Shown here: in pieces, positions 1-6,918 of the stretch
How the letters are laid out: every line of letters begins with the position of its first letter
Numbering within the stretch: position 1 is the first letter of the stretch
Program-made: the position numbers and the translations under genes
The notes under the pieces: model-generated
Told to the model about the DNA's origin: nothing
The model's database searches: none
What the model saw: the letters and a program-made list of their open reading frames with translations, nothing else
NCBI GenBank assembly: GCA_016295225.1
Contig: JAEDLP010000016.1
Coordinates: 1-21,607 of the forward strand
DNA: 21,607 nt
Direction: 5' to 3'
Origin: Oscillospiraceae bacterium
GTDB taxonomy: Bacteria > Bacillota > Clostridia > Oscillospirales > Oscillospiraceae

Positions 1-1
1 C

Positions 2-406
2 TTGCCCATCTCTACACTGCGCTATTATGACAAACAGGGACTGTTCCCGAACATGGAGCGGGTATCCGGCATCCGTAAATTTAGCGATACCGAAATTGAA
101 GCCTTGCGGGTCATCGAATGCTTGAAGAAATCCGGCCTGGAAATCAAGGATATTAAACAATTCATGGATTGGTGCGTAGAGGGTGCATCCACCTATCCTC
201 AGAGAAAAGCACTCTTTGAAAAGCAAAGGGAGAGACTTGAGGCAGAACTTATCCACATGAATAAAGTGTTGGATATGCTGAAATTCAAGTGCTGGTACTA
301 TGAGCAGGCAACGCGGGATGGCAGTGAAGATCAAGTGCAGAGCATGATTCCTGACGGATTGCCGGAGGATGTACGGAAAGCGTACGAAAATGCACACCAG
401 GATTAA
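2..406 (+). CDS. MerR-family transcriptional regulator, 5'-truncated by window edge
   Basis: This is the C-terminal 134 codons of a MerR-type DNA-binding activator/repressor. The first visible residues, PISTLRYYDKQGLFP, are the second helix and wing start of the MerR winged helix; the preceding 10-15 residues (normally MTIGEVAKKLG-like) lie outside the window, so the TTG at position 2 is not a real start. Next come the wing (GIRKFSDTEIEALRVIECL), a second DNA-contact helix (GLEIKDIKQFMDW) and a long dimerisation helix (roughly residues 68-95). The C-terminal end contains a CWYYE motif and ends at TAA 404-406. There is no cysteine cluster of the mercury or copper type, so the effector is probably organic or redox; that is inference. 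Base composition and codon use are clearly more AT-rich than the genes right of position 840, which suggests a different origin. No target gene is visible. Confidence 0.88.
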   Translation: MPISTLRYYDKQGLFPNMERVSGIRKFSDTEIEALRVIECLKKSGLEIKDIKQFMDWCVEGASTYPQRKALFEKQRERLEAELIHMNKVLDMLKFKCWYYEQATRDGSEDQVQSMIPDGLPEDVRKAYENAHQD

Positions 407-453
407 AAGGAAATCATTAAAAGATGCACACCCCTTGGCACAAAATGCACACC
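390..453 (+). repeat. Three short direct copies of ATGCACACC
   Basis: The 9-mer ATGCACACC occurs at 390-398 (inside the last codons of the MerR gene), 424-432 and 445-453; the last two extend to ATGCACACCCC. Spacing is 34 and 21 bases. TTAAAAG-type words recur around them at about 403, 416, 468 and 542. The copies could be iterated protein-binding sites or relics of local slippage. No function is assigned. Confidence 0.5.
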
Positions 454-493
454 CCACAGACCTTTCGTTAAAAAGTATATACAGAGAAAAGCA

Positions 494-538
494 AACAGGC
501 TCTACGGTGACCAGTTCAGAATCACCGTAGAGCCTGTT
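494..538. repeat. Perfect 17-bp inverted repeat (hairpin), possible terminator
   Basis: Arm 494-510 is exactly complementary to arm 522-538, with an 11-base loop. The stem would be very stable. A T-rich tail follows the stem only when read on the minus strand (TTTGCTTTTC), whereas on the plus strand it is followed by ATCGTTAAAA. It sits 88 bases after the MerR stop, so it may end that transcript, act as a back-up terminator for the minus-strand tRNA unit, or be an element end. The strand bias of the T-tract is unexplained. Confidence 0.6.
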
Positions 539-580
539 ATCGTTAAAAGGTACTGGAAAACCCTTGCAAATAGGGGCTTT

Positions 581-639
581 TACAAAAAGAAACCGGACAC
601 CCGCTTCGATACGCATTGTATCAAAACTGGTGTCCGGTT
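581..639 (-). terminator. Rho-independent terminator of tRNA-Val
   Basis: On the minus strand an 11-bp stem (arms 629-639 and 591-601) encloses a smaller hairpin (618-622 with 608-612). It is followed directly by the U-rich tail TTTCTTTTTG. It starts one base after the tRNA CCA end. Confidence 0.85.
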
Positions 640-640
640 A

Positions 641-717
641 TGGTGGACGATACAGGACTTGAACCTGTGACCTCCCGCACGTCAAGCGGATGCTCATACC
701 AGCTGAGCTAATCGTCC
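641..717 (-). tRNA. tRNA-Val (anticodon GAC)
   Basis: Read on the minus strand from 717 to 641, this folds as a full cloverleaf. The 7-bp acceptor stem is GGACGAT/ATCGTCC. The D-arm contains AGCTCAGCTGGT. The anticodon stem 686-690/674-678 carries loop TTGACGT, giving anticodon GAC (codon GUC, valine). The variable loop has 5 bases. The T-arm stem is ACAGG/CCTGT with loop TTCAAGT. The discriminator is A, followed by a genomically encoded CCA (641-643). The gene stands alone with its own promoter and terminator. The single weak pair is a T-G at the top of the anticodon stem. Confidence 0.96.
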
Positions 718-754
718 GTGTTCTGTTGTTTCCGTTCCCTGCGGAACGATTTGT

Positions 755-783
755 ATCATACACGATATCCTTCCGTTTGTCAA
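755..783 (-). promoter_or_regulatory. Promoter of tRNA-Val
   Basis: On the minus strand, TTGACA (778-783) and TATGAT (755-760) are separated by exactly 17 bases. Transcription should begin near 748, giving a leader of about 30 bases before the tRNA. A 6-bp hairpin (733-738 with 743-748, loop CTGC) lies right at the predicted 5' end of the precursor. Confidence 0.85.
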
Positions 784-838
784 CAACTTTTTCACAAAAA
801 TTTTATTTTTTCTCCATTTCTCCCCTCCCGCCGGAAAA

Positions 839-867
839 TTGACAAGGGGACAGGCTGCTTTTATAAT
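839..867 (+). promoter_or_regulatory. Consensus SigA promoter of the AlbA_2/GHKL gene
   Basis: TTGACA (839-844) and TATAAT (862-867) are both perfect with a 17-base spacer. Predicted start is near 873-875. This rules out the upstream in-frame ATG at 880 as the translation start, because it would have no room for a ribosome binding site. Confidence 0.88.
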
Positions 868-900
868 ATAAGGTAAGAAATGCAGGCAGGAGGGCTCCCC

Positions 901-2286
901 ATGATCGACCTGAACAACATCATGCGCTACCACGAGAACAACCGCATCGAGGCCAAGAAGGCCGCCGGCGGCTTTCCCCACAGCCTGTGGGAGACCTACT
1001 CCGCCTTTGCCAACACCATCGGCGGGCTTATCCTGCTGGGGGTGGAGGAGTCCCGGGCCAAGGAGCTGCGGGTCACCGGGGTCCCCGACGCCCGGGGCTA
1101 CATGGACGTGATCTGGCAGACGGTGAACGACCCGGCCAAGGTCAGCGCCAATATCCTCGCCCCGGAGGACGTGGCCGTCCACACCATCGACGGCAAGGAG
1201 GTCCTGGTGATCTCCGTTCCCCGGGCGGGCCGCCGCCAGCGGCCGGTGTACATCGGGGACAGCCCCTTCACCGGCTCCTACCGGCGGGACGGCGAGGGGG
1301 ACTACCACTGCTCCGCCGAGGAGGTCCGGGCCATGCTCCGGGACCGGGACGACGCCCCGGCCGACCTGGCGGTGCTGGAGGCCCGGACCCCGGAGGATCT
1401 CTCCCGGGACACCCTCCGCCAGTTCCGGCTGCTGATGGCCATGCGCCGGCCGGACCACCCCTGGAACTACCTGCCCGACCAGGAATTTCTCCCCACCGCA
1501 GGCATCCTGGGCTATGGCAAGGACGGGACCACCCTCCATCCCACCCTGGCGGGCCTGCTCCTGCTGGGCCGGAGAGGCCCCTTAAAGGAGGTCTTCCCCC
1601 AGTGCAAGCTCACCTACCGGGAGACCGACACCGGGTTCTCCCTGGCCACCAACCAGCCCGGATGCCCGGAGAACCTCTTCTCCTTCTACACCGCCGTCTC
1701 CCGGCGGCTTACCGCCGTGTCCGCCCTGCTGGCGGAGGGGTCCGCCGCCCAGGCCGATCTGGCGGCCGCCATGAAGGAAGCGGTGCTCAACGCCATCCTC
1801 CACGCCGACTACTTCGGCGGCGGCGGGCTGACCATCCAGCGGACGGACGCTGAACTCCAGGTCACCAACGGGGGCCTCCTCCGGGTCTCCCCCGACCAGG
1901 CCAAGGCCGGCGGGGCCGCCGACCCCCGAAACGTGGTCCTCACCCGGCTCTTCTCCCTGGTGAAGCTGGGCTCCGGGGCAGGCAAGGGCCTGAAGGGGAT
2001 CTATCACCTGTGGGCCCAGCAGGGGTGGAGCGCCCCGGTGCTCTCCGAGGCCTTCAAGGCCGGAGTCACCAGCCTGTCCCTGCCCCTGCCCCGGCGGGAG
2101 TTCTCCCCGGAGGATCTCACCCGGCAGCTCATCGCCGAGTATCTCACGGAGCAGGTCTCCGCCAGGTCGGCCGACCTGGCCGAAGCCCTGGGCCTGACCC
2201 CCCGGGAGGTCCAGACCGCCCTGGCCTACCTGAAAGAGAAGGAACTGGTGGTGGAACAGGAGGACGGATATCACCTGCGGGCCTGA
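901..2286 (+). CDS. AlbA_2 / GHKL-ATPase-like putative transcriptional regulator (COG2865-type)
   Basis: The product has 461 residues. An N-terminal AlbA_2 (Schlafen-type, formerly AAA_4) domain covers about residues 10-145, with the signature ETYSAFANTIGGLILLGV (31-48). A GHKL-like segment follows at about 285-395, with EAVLNAILHADY (293-304) matching the family N-box and NGGL (323-326) the NPGGL-like motif. A small winged-helix fold is likely at 405-460. Members are usually annotated as RecG-related or ATP-binding regulators; the biochemical role of most is unknown. The start at 901 is chosen because AGGAGGG lies at 888-894, six bases upstream, and the transcript begins near 874. The gene is monocistronic, with a perfect promoter in front and a terminator behind. 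The glycine-rich loop SGAGKGLKG (358-366) fits the family GSGI box. No neighbour suggests a target. The family call is good; the function is not known. Confidence 0.82.
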   Translation: MIDLNNIMRYHENNRIEAKKAAGGFPHSLWETYSAFANTIGGLILLGVEESRAKELRVTGVPDARGYMDVIWQTVNDPAKVSANILAPEDVAVHTIDGKEVLVISVPRAGRRQRPVYIGDSPFTGSYRRDGEGDYHCSAEEVRAMLRDRDDAPADLAVLEARTPEDLSRDTLRQFRLLMAMRRPDHPWNYLPDQEFLPTAGILGYGKDGTTLHPTLAGLLLLGRRGPLKEVFPQCKLTYRETDTGFSLATNQPGCPENLFSFYTAVSRRLTAVSALLAEGSAAQADLAAAMKEAVLNAILHADYFGGGGLTIQRTDAELQVTNGGLLRVSPDQAKAGGAADPRNVVLTRLFSLVKLGSGAGKGLKGIYHLWAQQGWSAPVLSEAFKAGVTSLSLPLPRREFSPEDLTRQLIAEYLTEQVSARSADLAEALGLTPREVQTALAYLKEKELVVEQEDGYHLRA

Positions 2287-2304
2287 TCCTCCCGCCGCCC
2301 CATA

Positions 2305-2332
2305 AAAAAAGCCGCCTGCAGGCGGCTTTTTT
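2305..2332. terminator. Bidirectional terminator between AlbA_2 gene and luxR-type gene
   Basis: An 8-bp GC stem (2311-2318 with 2319-2326 as a near-continuous palindrome around TGCA) is flanked by A6 on the left and T6 on the right. It can therefore stop transcription arriving from either converging gene. The luxR-type stop codon (2335-2337) is two bases away. Confidence 0.9.
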
Positions 2333-2334
2333 GT

Positions 2335-3498
2335 TTATGGTTTGCTCTGGTCCTTCAAAATGGGCTGCAGGTGCATGAGCAGATCCACCTTGCTGTTGAC
2401 CTCGAACTTTTTATAGATGTTGGCGATGTGGGTGCGGACGGTGTAGATGCTGATATGGAGCTCCTCGGCGATCTGCTCGTTCTTCATGCCCGAGGCCAGG
2501 TAGTAGACGATCCGCCGCTCCTGCTGGGTGAGGCTGTTGTAGGGGTGATCCATGTTCTTGGGGATTTCCTTGGTCTGGCAGGTGATGAGCATCAGGTGCC
2601 AGGTCTGGGCAAGGCCCGCCGGGGTGGCGGACAGGAAGGCCGTGTGGTAAAAGGTGATGTCCCGGGCCAGGGAGGTGATGGTCTGGCTGCTGCTGCCCTG
2701 GGCGCTGAGCCGCTCCCCTACCTCGTTGATCATGGTCTGGACCTCCCGGAACTGGGGGTCTCCCTGGTAGTTGCTCCGAAGGAAGTGGCCCTGGTTGTGT
2801 CGGTACTGCTCCCAGAAGATCTGGCTGATCTCCTTGGCGGCGGCGTTGCACTGGATCACCGTCATGTCCTGGTTCAGCAGAACCGCCCCCTGCTTCACAT
2901 CCTGGAAGAAGATCTGGAAGTTGTCCTGGAACCGGCCCTCGCCGCTGTGGCGGAGGTAGTTCTGATAGCTGGCCTCCACCAGGCTCCCCAGGTATTCCAG
3001 CAGGGACCGGTCTTCCTCTCCGAACTTTTCCTGCTCCCTGGACCGGAAAAGGGCCATGGAGCCGATGATGCGCTCCCCCTGGTAAAAGAAGATAACCGCC
3101 TGGTAATAGAGATCCTCCCCGATCATGTGGACGCCGTAGGGGGTGCGCTCGTACTCCTCGAAGGACATCACGTCGTCGGTAAAGAGGAGCCGTCTGCCCT
3201 TCAGGTGGGCGGGCAGGTTGGCGTAGCGGAAGATATCATGCTTATACACCCGCTCCCTGTAGTCATACATGGGGCCGTAGCGAATACCGTAGGTAATGTA
3301 ATTGTTCATGGCGCCCATCCGCCGGGGCGAGACCCCCGAAAAGGGCGGCATCCCGTGGGTAAAAAAGATACTGCGCCGGTAGCCGAAGTGTTTGTCAAAG
3401 AGGGAAAGAACCTTTTTGGGGAAATTCTCGTTGTCCTTGGCCAGTCCCAGGGAAAACTCCATGACGGCGTCGTGCCATTTTTCCGGAACTTTACTCAT
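2335..3498 (-). CDS. LuxR-type transcriptional regulator with GAF/PAS-like sensor region
   Basis: The product has 387 residues. The C-terminal 66 residues (about 322-387) form a LuxR/FixJ helix-turn-helix: SLTQQERRIVYYLASGMKN, then EQIAEELHISIYTVRTHIAN with the typical TVRTHIANIYKK recognition helix. The first ~190 residues look like a GAF-type sensor (alternating strands ending in VIFFYQGERIIGSMALFR). Residues ~205-240 (DVKQGAVLLNQDMTVIQCN) resemble a PAS core start. There is no receiver domain or aspartate phospho-site, so this is probably a ligand- or redox-sensing single-component regulator (inference). The start at 3498 is preferred over an ATG seven codons upstream because AAGGAGG (3505-3512 as complement) sits six bases ahead. 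It is divergent from the thiolase gene across about 250 bases and may control it. Confidence 0.85.
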   Translation of the reverse strand: MSKVPEKWHDAVMEFSLGLAKDNENFPKKVLSLFDKHFGYRRSIFFTHGMPPFSGVSPRRMGAMNNYITYGIRYGPMYDYRERVYKHDIFRYANLPAHLKGRRLLFTDDVMSFEEYERTPYGVHMIGEDLYYQAVIFFYQGERIIGSMALFRSREQEKFGEEDRSLLEYLGSLVEASYQNYLRHSGEGRFQDNFQIFFQDVKQGAVLLNQDMTVIQCNAAAKEISQIFWEQYRHNQGHFLRSNYQGDPQFREVQTMINEVGERLSAQGSSSQTITSLARDITFYHTAFLSATPAGLAQTWHLMLITCQTKEIPKNMDHPYNSLTQQERRIVYYLASGMKNEQIAEELHISIYTVRTHIANIYKKFEVNSKVDLLMHLQPILKDQSKP

Positions 3499-3556
3499 CG
3501 CAAGCCTCCTTTTCCGCATCGTTGCCTTCTTTTTTTCTTCTGTGTGTCATTTTTTC

Positions 3557-3585
3557 ATTATACATAGTTTGTATGAAAACCGCAA
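3557..3585 (-). promoter_or_regulatory. Probable promoter of the luxR-type gene
   Basis: On the minus strand TATAAT (3557-3562) lies 17 bases after TTGCGG (3580-3585). The -10 is perfect and the -35 is weak, as expected for a regulated gene. A small dyad CATA-N5-TATG (3563-3575) occupies the spacer and could be an operator. Confidence 0.6.
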
Positions 3586-3639
3586 GTGCGTCTCCCACAA
3601 AAGTACCAGAAATTTTTTGTGCACTTTTTCGACTTCATC

Positions 3640-3667
3640 TTGACAGACCATGTTTTAGGTGTATAAT
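3640..3667 (+). promoter_or_regulatory. Strong promoter of the thiolase gene
   Basis: TTGACA (3640-3645) and TATAAT (3662-3667), both perfect, are separated by 16 bases. Predicted start is near 3674, giving a 5' untranslated leader of about 70 bases. Confidence 0.85.
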
Positions 3668-3745
3668 AGAGGCATTGCAAGATTTGAATCAGTACATTTT
3701 AGTATAAAATGAACAAATACATGTTTTGACAGGAGGATATCTCAA

Positions 3746-4966
3746 ATGAGAGAAGTCGTTATCGTCAGTGCTTGCCGTACTGCTATCGGTAAGTTCCAGG
3801 GCCAGTTCAAGGATGTTTCCGCTCGCGAGCTGGCTATCCACGCTGGTAAGGAAGCCATCCGCCGTTCCGGCATCGACATCAACCTGATCGACGAGATCGT
3901 GATGGGCGAGTGCTATCCCGGCATGCAGGGTTCCCTGCCCGCACGTCAGGTCTCCATGCGCATCGGCCTGCCCATCGAAAGCTCCGCTGTTACCGTCAAC
4001 CAGAACTGCGCTTCCGGTATGCGCGCTCTGGAGATCGCTTGCCACAACGTCATGCTGGGCAAGACCGACATCGGTCTGGTCGTCGGCGTGGAGAACATGA
4101 CCCAGGCTCCCTTCATGCTGCCTAAGGCACGTATGGGTTACCGTATGGGCGGCATCCCCACCGAGGGCGGCGCCGAGCTGTTCGACTCCCTGATCCACGA
4201 CGCACTGTATGACGCTCTGGTTCCCGGCCACATGGGCGTTACCGCCGACAACGTGGCGAAGCTGTGCAACGTCTCCCGTCAGGAGTGCGACGAGCTGGCC
4301 GTCATCAGCCACAACCGCGCCTGCGCCGCCATTGACGCCGGCAAGTTCAAGGAAGAGATCGTCCCCTACGTCATCCACAACAAGAAGAAGGGCGACATCA
4401 TCATCGACACCGACGAGCACCCCATCCGCAACTGCAGCATCGAGACCCTGTCCAAGATGAAGGCTGTCTTCACCCCCGACGGTGTCACCACCGCAGCCAA
4501 CGCCTCCGGCATCAACGACGCAGCCGCTGCTGTCATCGTCATGACCCCCGAGAAGGCTAAGGAGCTGGGCTGCACCCCCATGGTCAAGCTGATCAACTCC
4601 TGCTCCGCAGGCGTGGAGCCCAAGTACATGGGCATCGGCCCCGCATACGCCATCCCCAAGTGCTTCAAGGGCACCGGCCTGTCCTTCAACGACGTGGACT
4701 ACTGGGAAATCAACGAGGCCTTCGCCGCTCAGTTCCTGGGTGTCGGCCGCAAGCTGAAGGAAGAGCAGGGCTGGACCGTCGACCTGGCTAAGACCAACCT
4801 GAACGGCTCCGGTATCTCCCTGGGTCACCCCATCGGCTGCACCGGCCTGCGTATCATCGTCTCCATGATCCACGAGATGCAGCGTCAGGGCACCACCATC
4901 GGCGGCGCTTCCCTGTGCGTCGGCGGCGGCCCCGCTATGGCTTCCCTGTGGACCAGAGACATCTAA
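3746..4966 (+). CDS. Acetyl-CoA C-acetyltransferase (thiolase)
   Basis: The 406-residue enzyme condenses two acetyl-CoA to acetoacetyl-CoA (or cleaves the product), the entry step of butyrate and related acyl-CoA pathways in the cytoplasm. Catalytic residues are visible: nucleophile Cys88 in VNQNCASGM, NEAF around 319-322, His361 in GHPIG, and Cys391 in CVGGGPAMA. Length is slightly above the usual 390-395. AGGAGG at 3731-3736, nine bases ahead, fixes the start. Codon use differs from most neighbours: many GCT, CGT, GTT and TCC codons, like the ribosomal-protein genes here, which together with the perfect promoter implies high expression. The gene is monocistronic; no hbd, crt or bcd genes are adjacent. 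The divergent luxR-type gene may regulate it. A related 3-ketoacyl-CoA thiolase specificity cannot be excluded. Confidence 0.93.
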   Translation: MREVVIVSACRTAIGKFQGQFKDVSARELAIHAGKEAIRRSGIDINLIDEIVMGECYPGMQGSLPARQVSMRIGLPIESSAVTVNQNCASGMRALEIACHNVMLGKTDIGLVVGVENMTQAPFMLPKARMGYRMGGIPTEGGAELFDSLIHDALYDALVPGHMGVTADNVAKLCNVSRQECDELAVISHNRACAAIDAGKFKEEIVPYVIHNKKKGDIIIDTDEHPIRNCSIETLSKMKAVFTPDGVTTAANASGINDAAAAVIVMTPEKAKELGCTPMVKLINSCSAGVEPKYMGIGPAYAIPKCFKGTGLSFNDVDYWEINEAFAAQFLGVGRKLKEEQGWTVDLAKTNLNGSGISLGHPIGCTGLRIIVSMIHEMQRQGTTIGGASLCVGGGPAMASLWTRDI

Positions 4967-4995
4967 TCTCAGCCCACGATTCCATCAAGCAGCGC

Positions 4996-5030
4996 AACAC
5001 CGGCATTGCATCGCAATGCCGGTGTTTTCT
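4996..5030 (+). terminator. Terminator of the thiolase gene
   Basis: A 14-bp perfect stem (4996-5009 with 5013-5026, loop ATC) is followed by TTTCTTCC. It begins 29 bases after the stop codon. Confidence 0.9.
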
Positions 5031-5150
5031 TCCCCCGGGTCTTCCACTGTTTCCCAGGGGTTTCTAATATTTTCCATTCTCTCCTTTCCTTTTATGCAAC
5101 TGGTCAACGCAGGCCCGTTTCTTTCCAGCAGAAATGAGAGGGTTGACAAA

Positions 5151-5179
5151 TTGTTTTTCTCCCGCTTTGCTGATATACT
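5151..5179 (+). promoter_or_regulatory. Probable extended -10 promoter of the SulP operon
   Basis: TGATATACT (5171-5179) is an extended -10 with TTGTTT 17 bases upstream (5151-5156). A perfect TTGACA at 5143-5148 is 25 bases from this -10, too far for standard use. A second TATAAT occurs at 5198-5203 without a good -35. Confidence 0.5.
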
Positions 5180-5214
5180 TACAGGGCATGCCTTAACTAT
5201 AATAAAAAGAAAGA

Positions 5215-6885
5215 ATGTGGAACCGAACCATGAACCAGTTCAAACCGATGCTCTTCTCCTGCCTCCGCGGCTACAGCAAGGAGCAATTTCTGAAAGACCT
5301 TGTGGCCGGCGTCATTGTGGCCATCATCGCCCTGCCCCTGTCCATCGCCCTGGCCCTGGCCTCCGGCGTGGGCCCCGAGGAGGGCCTGTACACCGCCATC
5401 GCGGCGGGCTTCCTGATCTCCTTCCTGGGCGGCAGCACCGTGCAGATCTCCGGCCCCACGGCGGCCTTTGCCACCATCGTGGCGGGTATCGTGGTGGAGA
5501 ACGGTATGTCCGGCCTGGCCCTGGCCACCCTCATGGCCGGCGTGATCCTCATCATCATGGGCCTGTGCCGGTTCGGTAACCTCATCAAATTTATTCCTTA
5601 TACCATTACCACCGGCTTCACCGCCGGCATTGCCGTAACCATCCTCATCGGTCAGCTGAAGGACTTCTTCGGCCTGACCTACGCCGAGGGTCTGGCCCCC
5701 GTGGAGACCATGGAGAAGCTGGAGGCCGTCATCGTCAGCTTCGGCACCATCAACCTGTATGCCGTGCTGGTGGGCGTGGTCTGTCTGGCCATCCTCATCC
5801 TCTGGCCCAAGGTCAGCGCCCGGATTCCCGGCTCCCTCATCGCCGTCCTGGTGGGCATCGCCATGGTCCAGGTTCTGAACCTGCCCGTGAACACCATCGG
5901 CGATCTCTACGAGGTGAGCAACCAGCTCCCCACCCCCCATCTGCCTGACTTCAGCTTCCATCTGGTGGCCAAGCTGGCCCCCGACGCCTTTACCATCGCC
6001 ATTCTGGCCGCCATTGAGTCTCTGCTCTCCTGCGTGGTGGCCGACGGCATGACCAACACCAAGCACCGCTCCAACACCGAGCTGATGGCCCAGGGCATGG
6101 GCAACATCGGCTCCGCCCTCCTGGGCGGCATCCCCGCCACCGGCGCCATCGCCCGCACCGCCGCCAACATCAAGAGCGGCGGCAAAACCCCCGTCTCCGG
6201 CATGGTCCACGCGGTGGTCCTGCTGCTCATCCTGGTGGTGCTGATGCCCTACGCCTCCCTCATCCCCATGCCCACCATCGCCGCCATCCTTTTCCAGGTG
6301 GCTTACAATATGTGTCAGTGGCGTCCCTTCGTCCATCTGGTCCGCACCGCCCCCCGCAGCGACGTGATGGTGCTGGTGCTGTCCTTTGCCCTCACCGTGA
6401 TCTTCGACCTGGTGGTGGCCATTGAAGTGGGCCTGCTGCTGGCCTGCCTGCTGTTTATGAAGCGCATGAGCGACGAGACCGAGGTCCGGGGCTGGATTCA
6501 CGCCGACGACGGGGAGGACGACGACCGCCTGATGCCCGTGCCTGACGGAGTCCGGGTCTATGAGATCACCGGCCCCCTGTTCTTCGGCGCTGCCGGCCGT
6601 ATCGCCGAGATCAGCGTGAAGCAGTCCACCAAATGCCTGATCCTCCGCATGGGCGGCGTCCCCGCCGTGGACGCCACCGCCATGAATGCCCTGGAGTCCC
6701 TCCAGGAGCGCTGCGCCCAGCGGGACATCCACCTGATCTTCTCCCACGTGGGCGAGCAGCCCATGCGCACCATGATCCGGGCAGGCTTCGTGGACAAACT
6801 GGGCCTGGATCACTTCTGCGCCCACCTGGACACCGCCCTGGCCATGGCCCAGCGCATCATGGCCAAGGAGCAGGCATCCGTCTAA
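5215..6885 (+). CDS. SulP-family inorganic anion permease with C-terminal STAS domain
   Basis: The product is a 556-residue inner-membrane transporter of the SulP (SLC26-like) family, members of which carry sulfate, bicarbonate, dicarboxylates or other anions. Hydrophobic helices run from about residue 28 to 416. The conserved family stretch GGSTVQISGPTAAF (72-85) and the ALLGGIPATGAIARTAAN segment (301-318) are intact. A cytoplasmic STAS domain follows at about 445-550, with VDAT (485-488) at the position of the anti-sigma-antagonist loop. The substrate cannot be read from sequence. Neither the ATG at 5215 nor the one at 5230 has a good ribosome binding site. Family N-termini (MxxFKPxLFxxLxGYSKEQFLKDL) make 5230 a real alternative. 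It likely starts an operon: prmA follows after 33 bases and no terminator lies between. Confidence 0.9.
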   Translation: MWNRTMNQFKPMLFSCLRGYSKEQFLKDLVAGVIVAIIALPLSIALALASGVGPEEGLYTAIAAGFLISFLGGSTVQISGPTAAFATIVAGIVVENGMSGLALATLMAGVILIIMGLCRFGNLIKFIPYTITTGFTAGIAVTILIGQLKDFFGLTYAEGLAPVETMEKLEAVIVSFGTINLYAVLVGVVCLAILILWPKVSARIPGSLIAVLVGIAMVQVLNLPVNTIGDLYEVSNQLPTPHLPDFSFHLVAKLAPDAFTIAILAAIESLLSCVVADGMTNTKHRSNTELMAQGMGNIGSALLGGIPATGAIARTAANIKSGGKTPVSGMVHAVVLLLILVVLMPYASLIPMPTIAAILFQVAYNMCQWRPFVHLVRTAPRSDVMVLVLSFALTVIFDLVVAIEVGLLLACLLFMKRMSDETEVRGWIHADDGEDDDRLMPVPDGVRVYEITGPLFFGAAGRIAEISVKQSTKCLILRMGGVPAVDATAMNALESLQERCAQRDIHLIFSHVGEQPMRTMIRAGFVDKLGLDHFCAHLDTALAMAQRIMAKEQASV

Positions 6886-6918
6886 TTCCATGCAATAAAA
6901 ACAAAGGAGGCACACGCT

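Noticed and set aside
880..900. ATG at 880 as start of the AlbA_2 gene
   Set aside because: It is only about six bases from the predicted transcription start and has no ribosome binding site; AGGAGGG serves the ATG at 901.
5197..6915. 572-codon open frame on the minus strand covering the SulP gene
   Set aside because: It is antisense to a clear transporter, rich in His/Gly/Asp from reverse-complemented GC-rich codons, and has no ribosome binding site or family resemblance.
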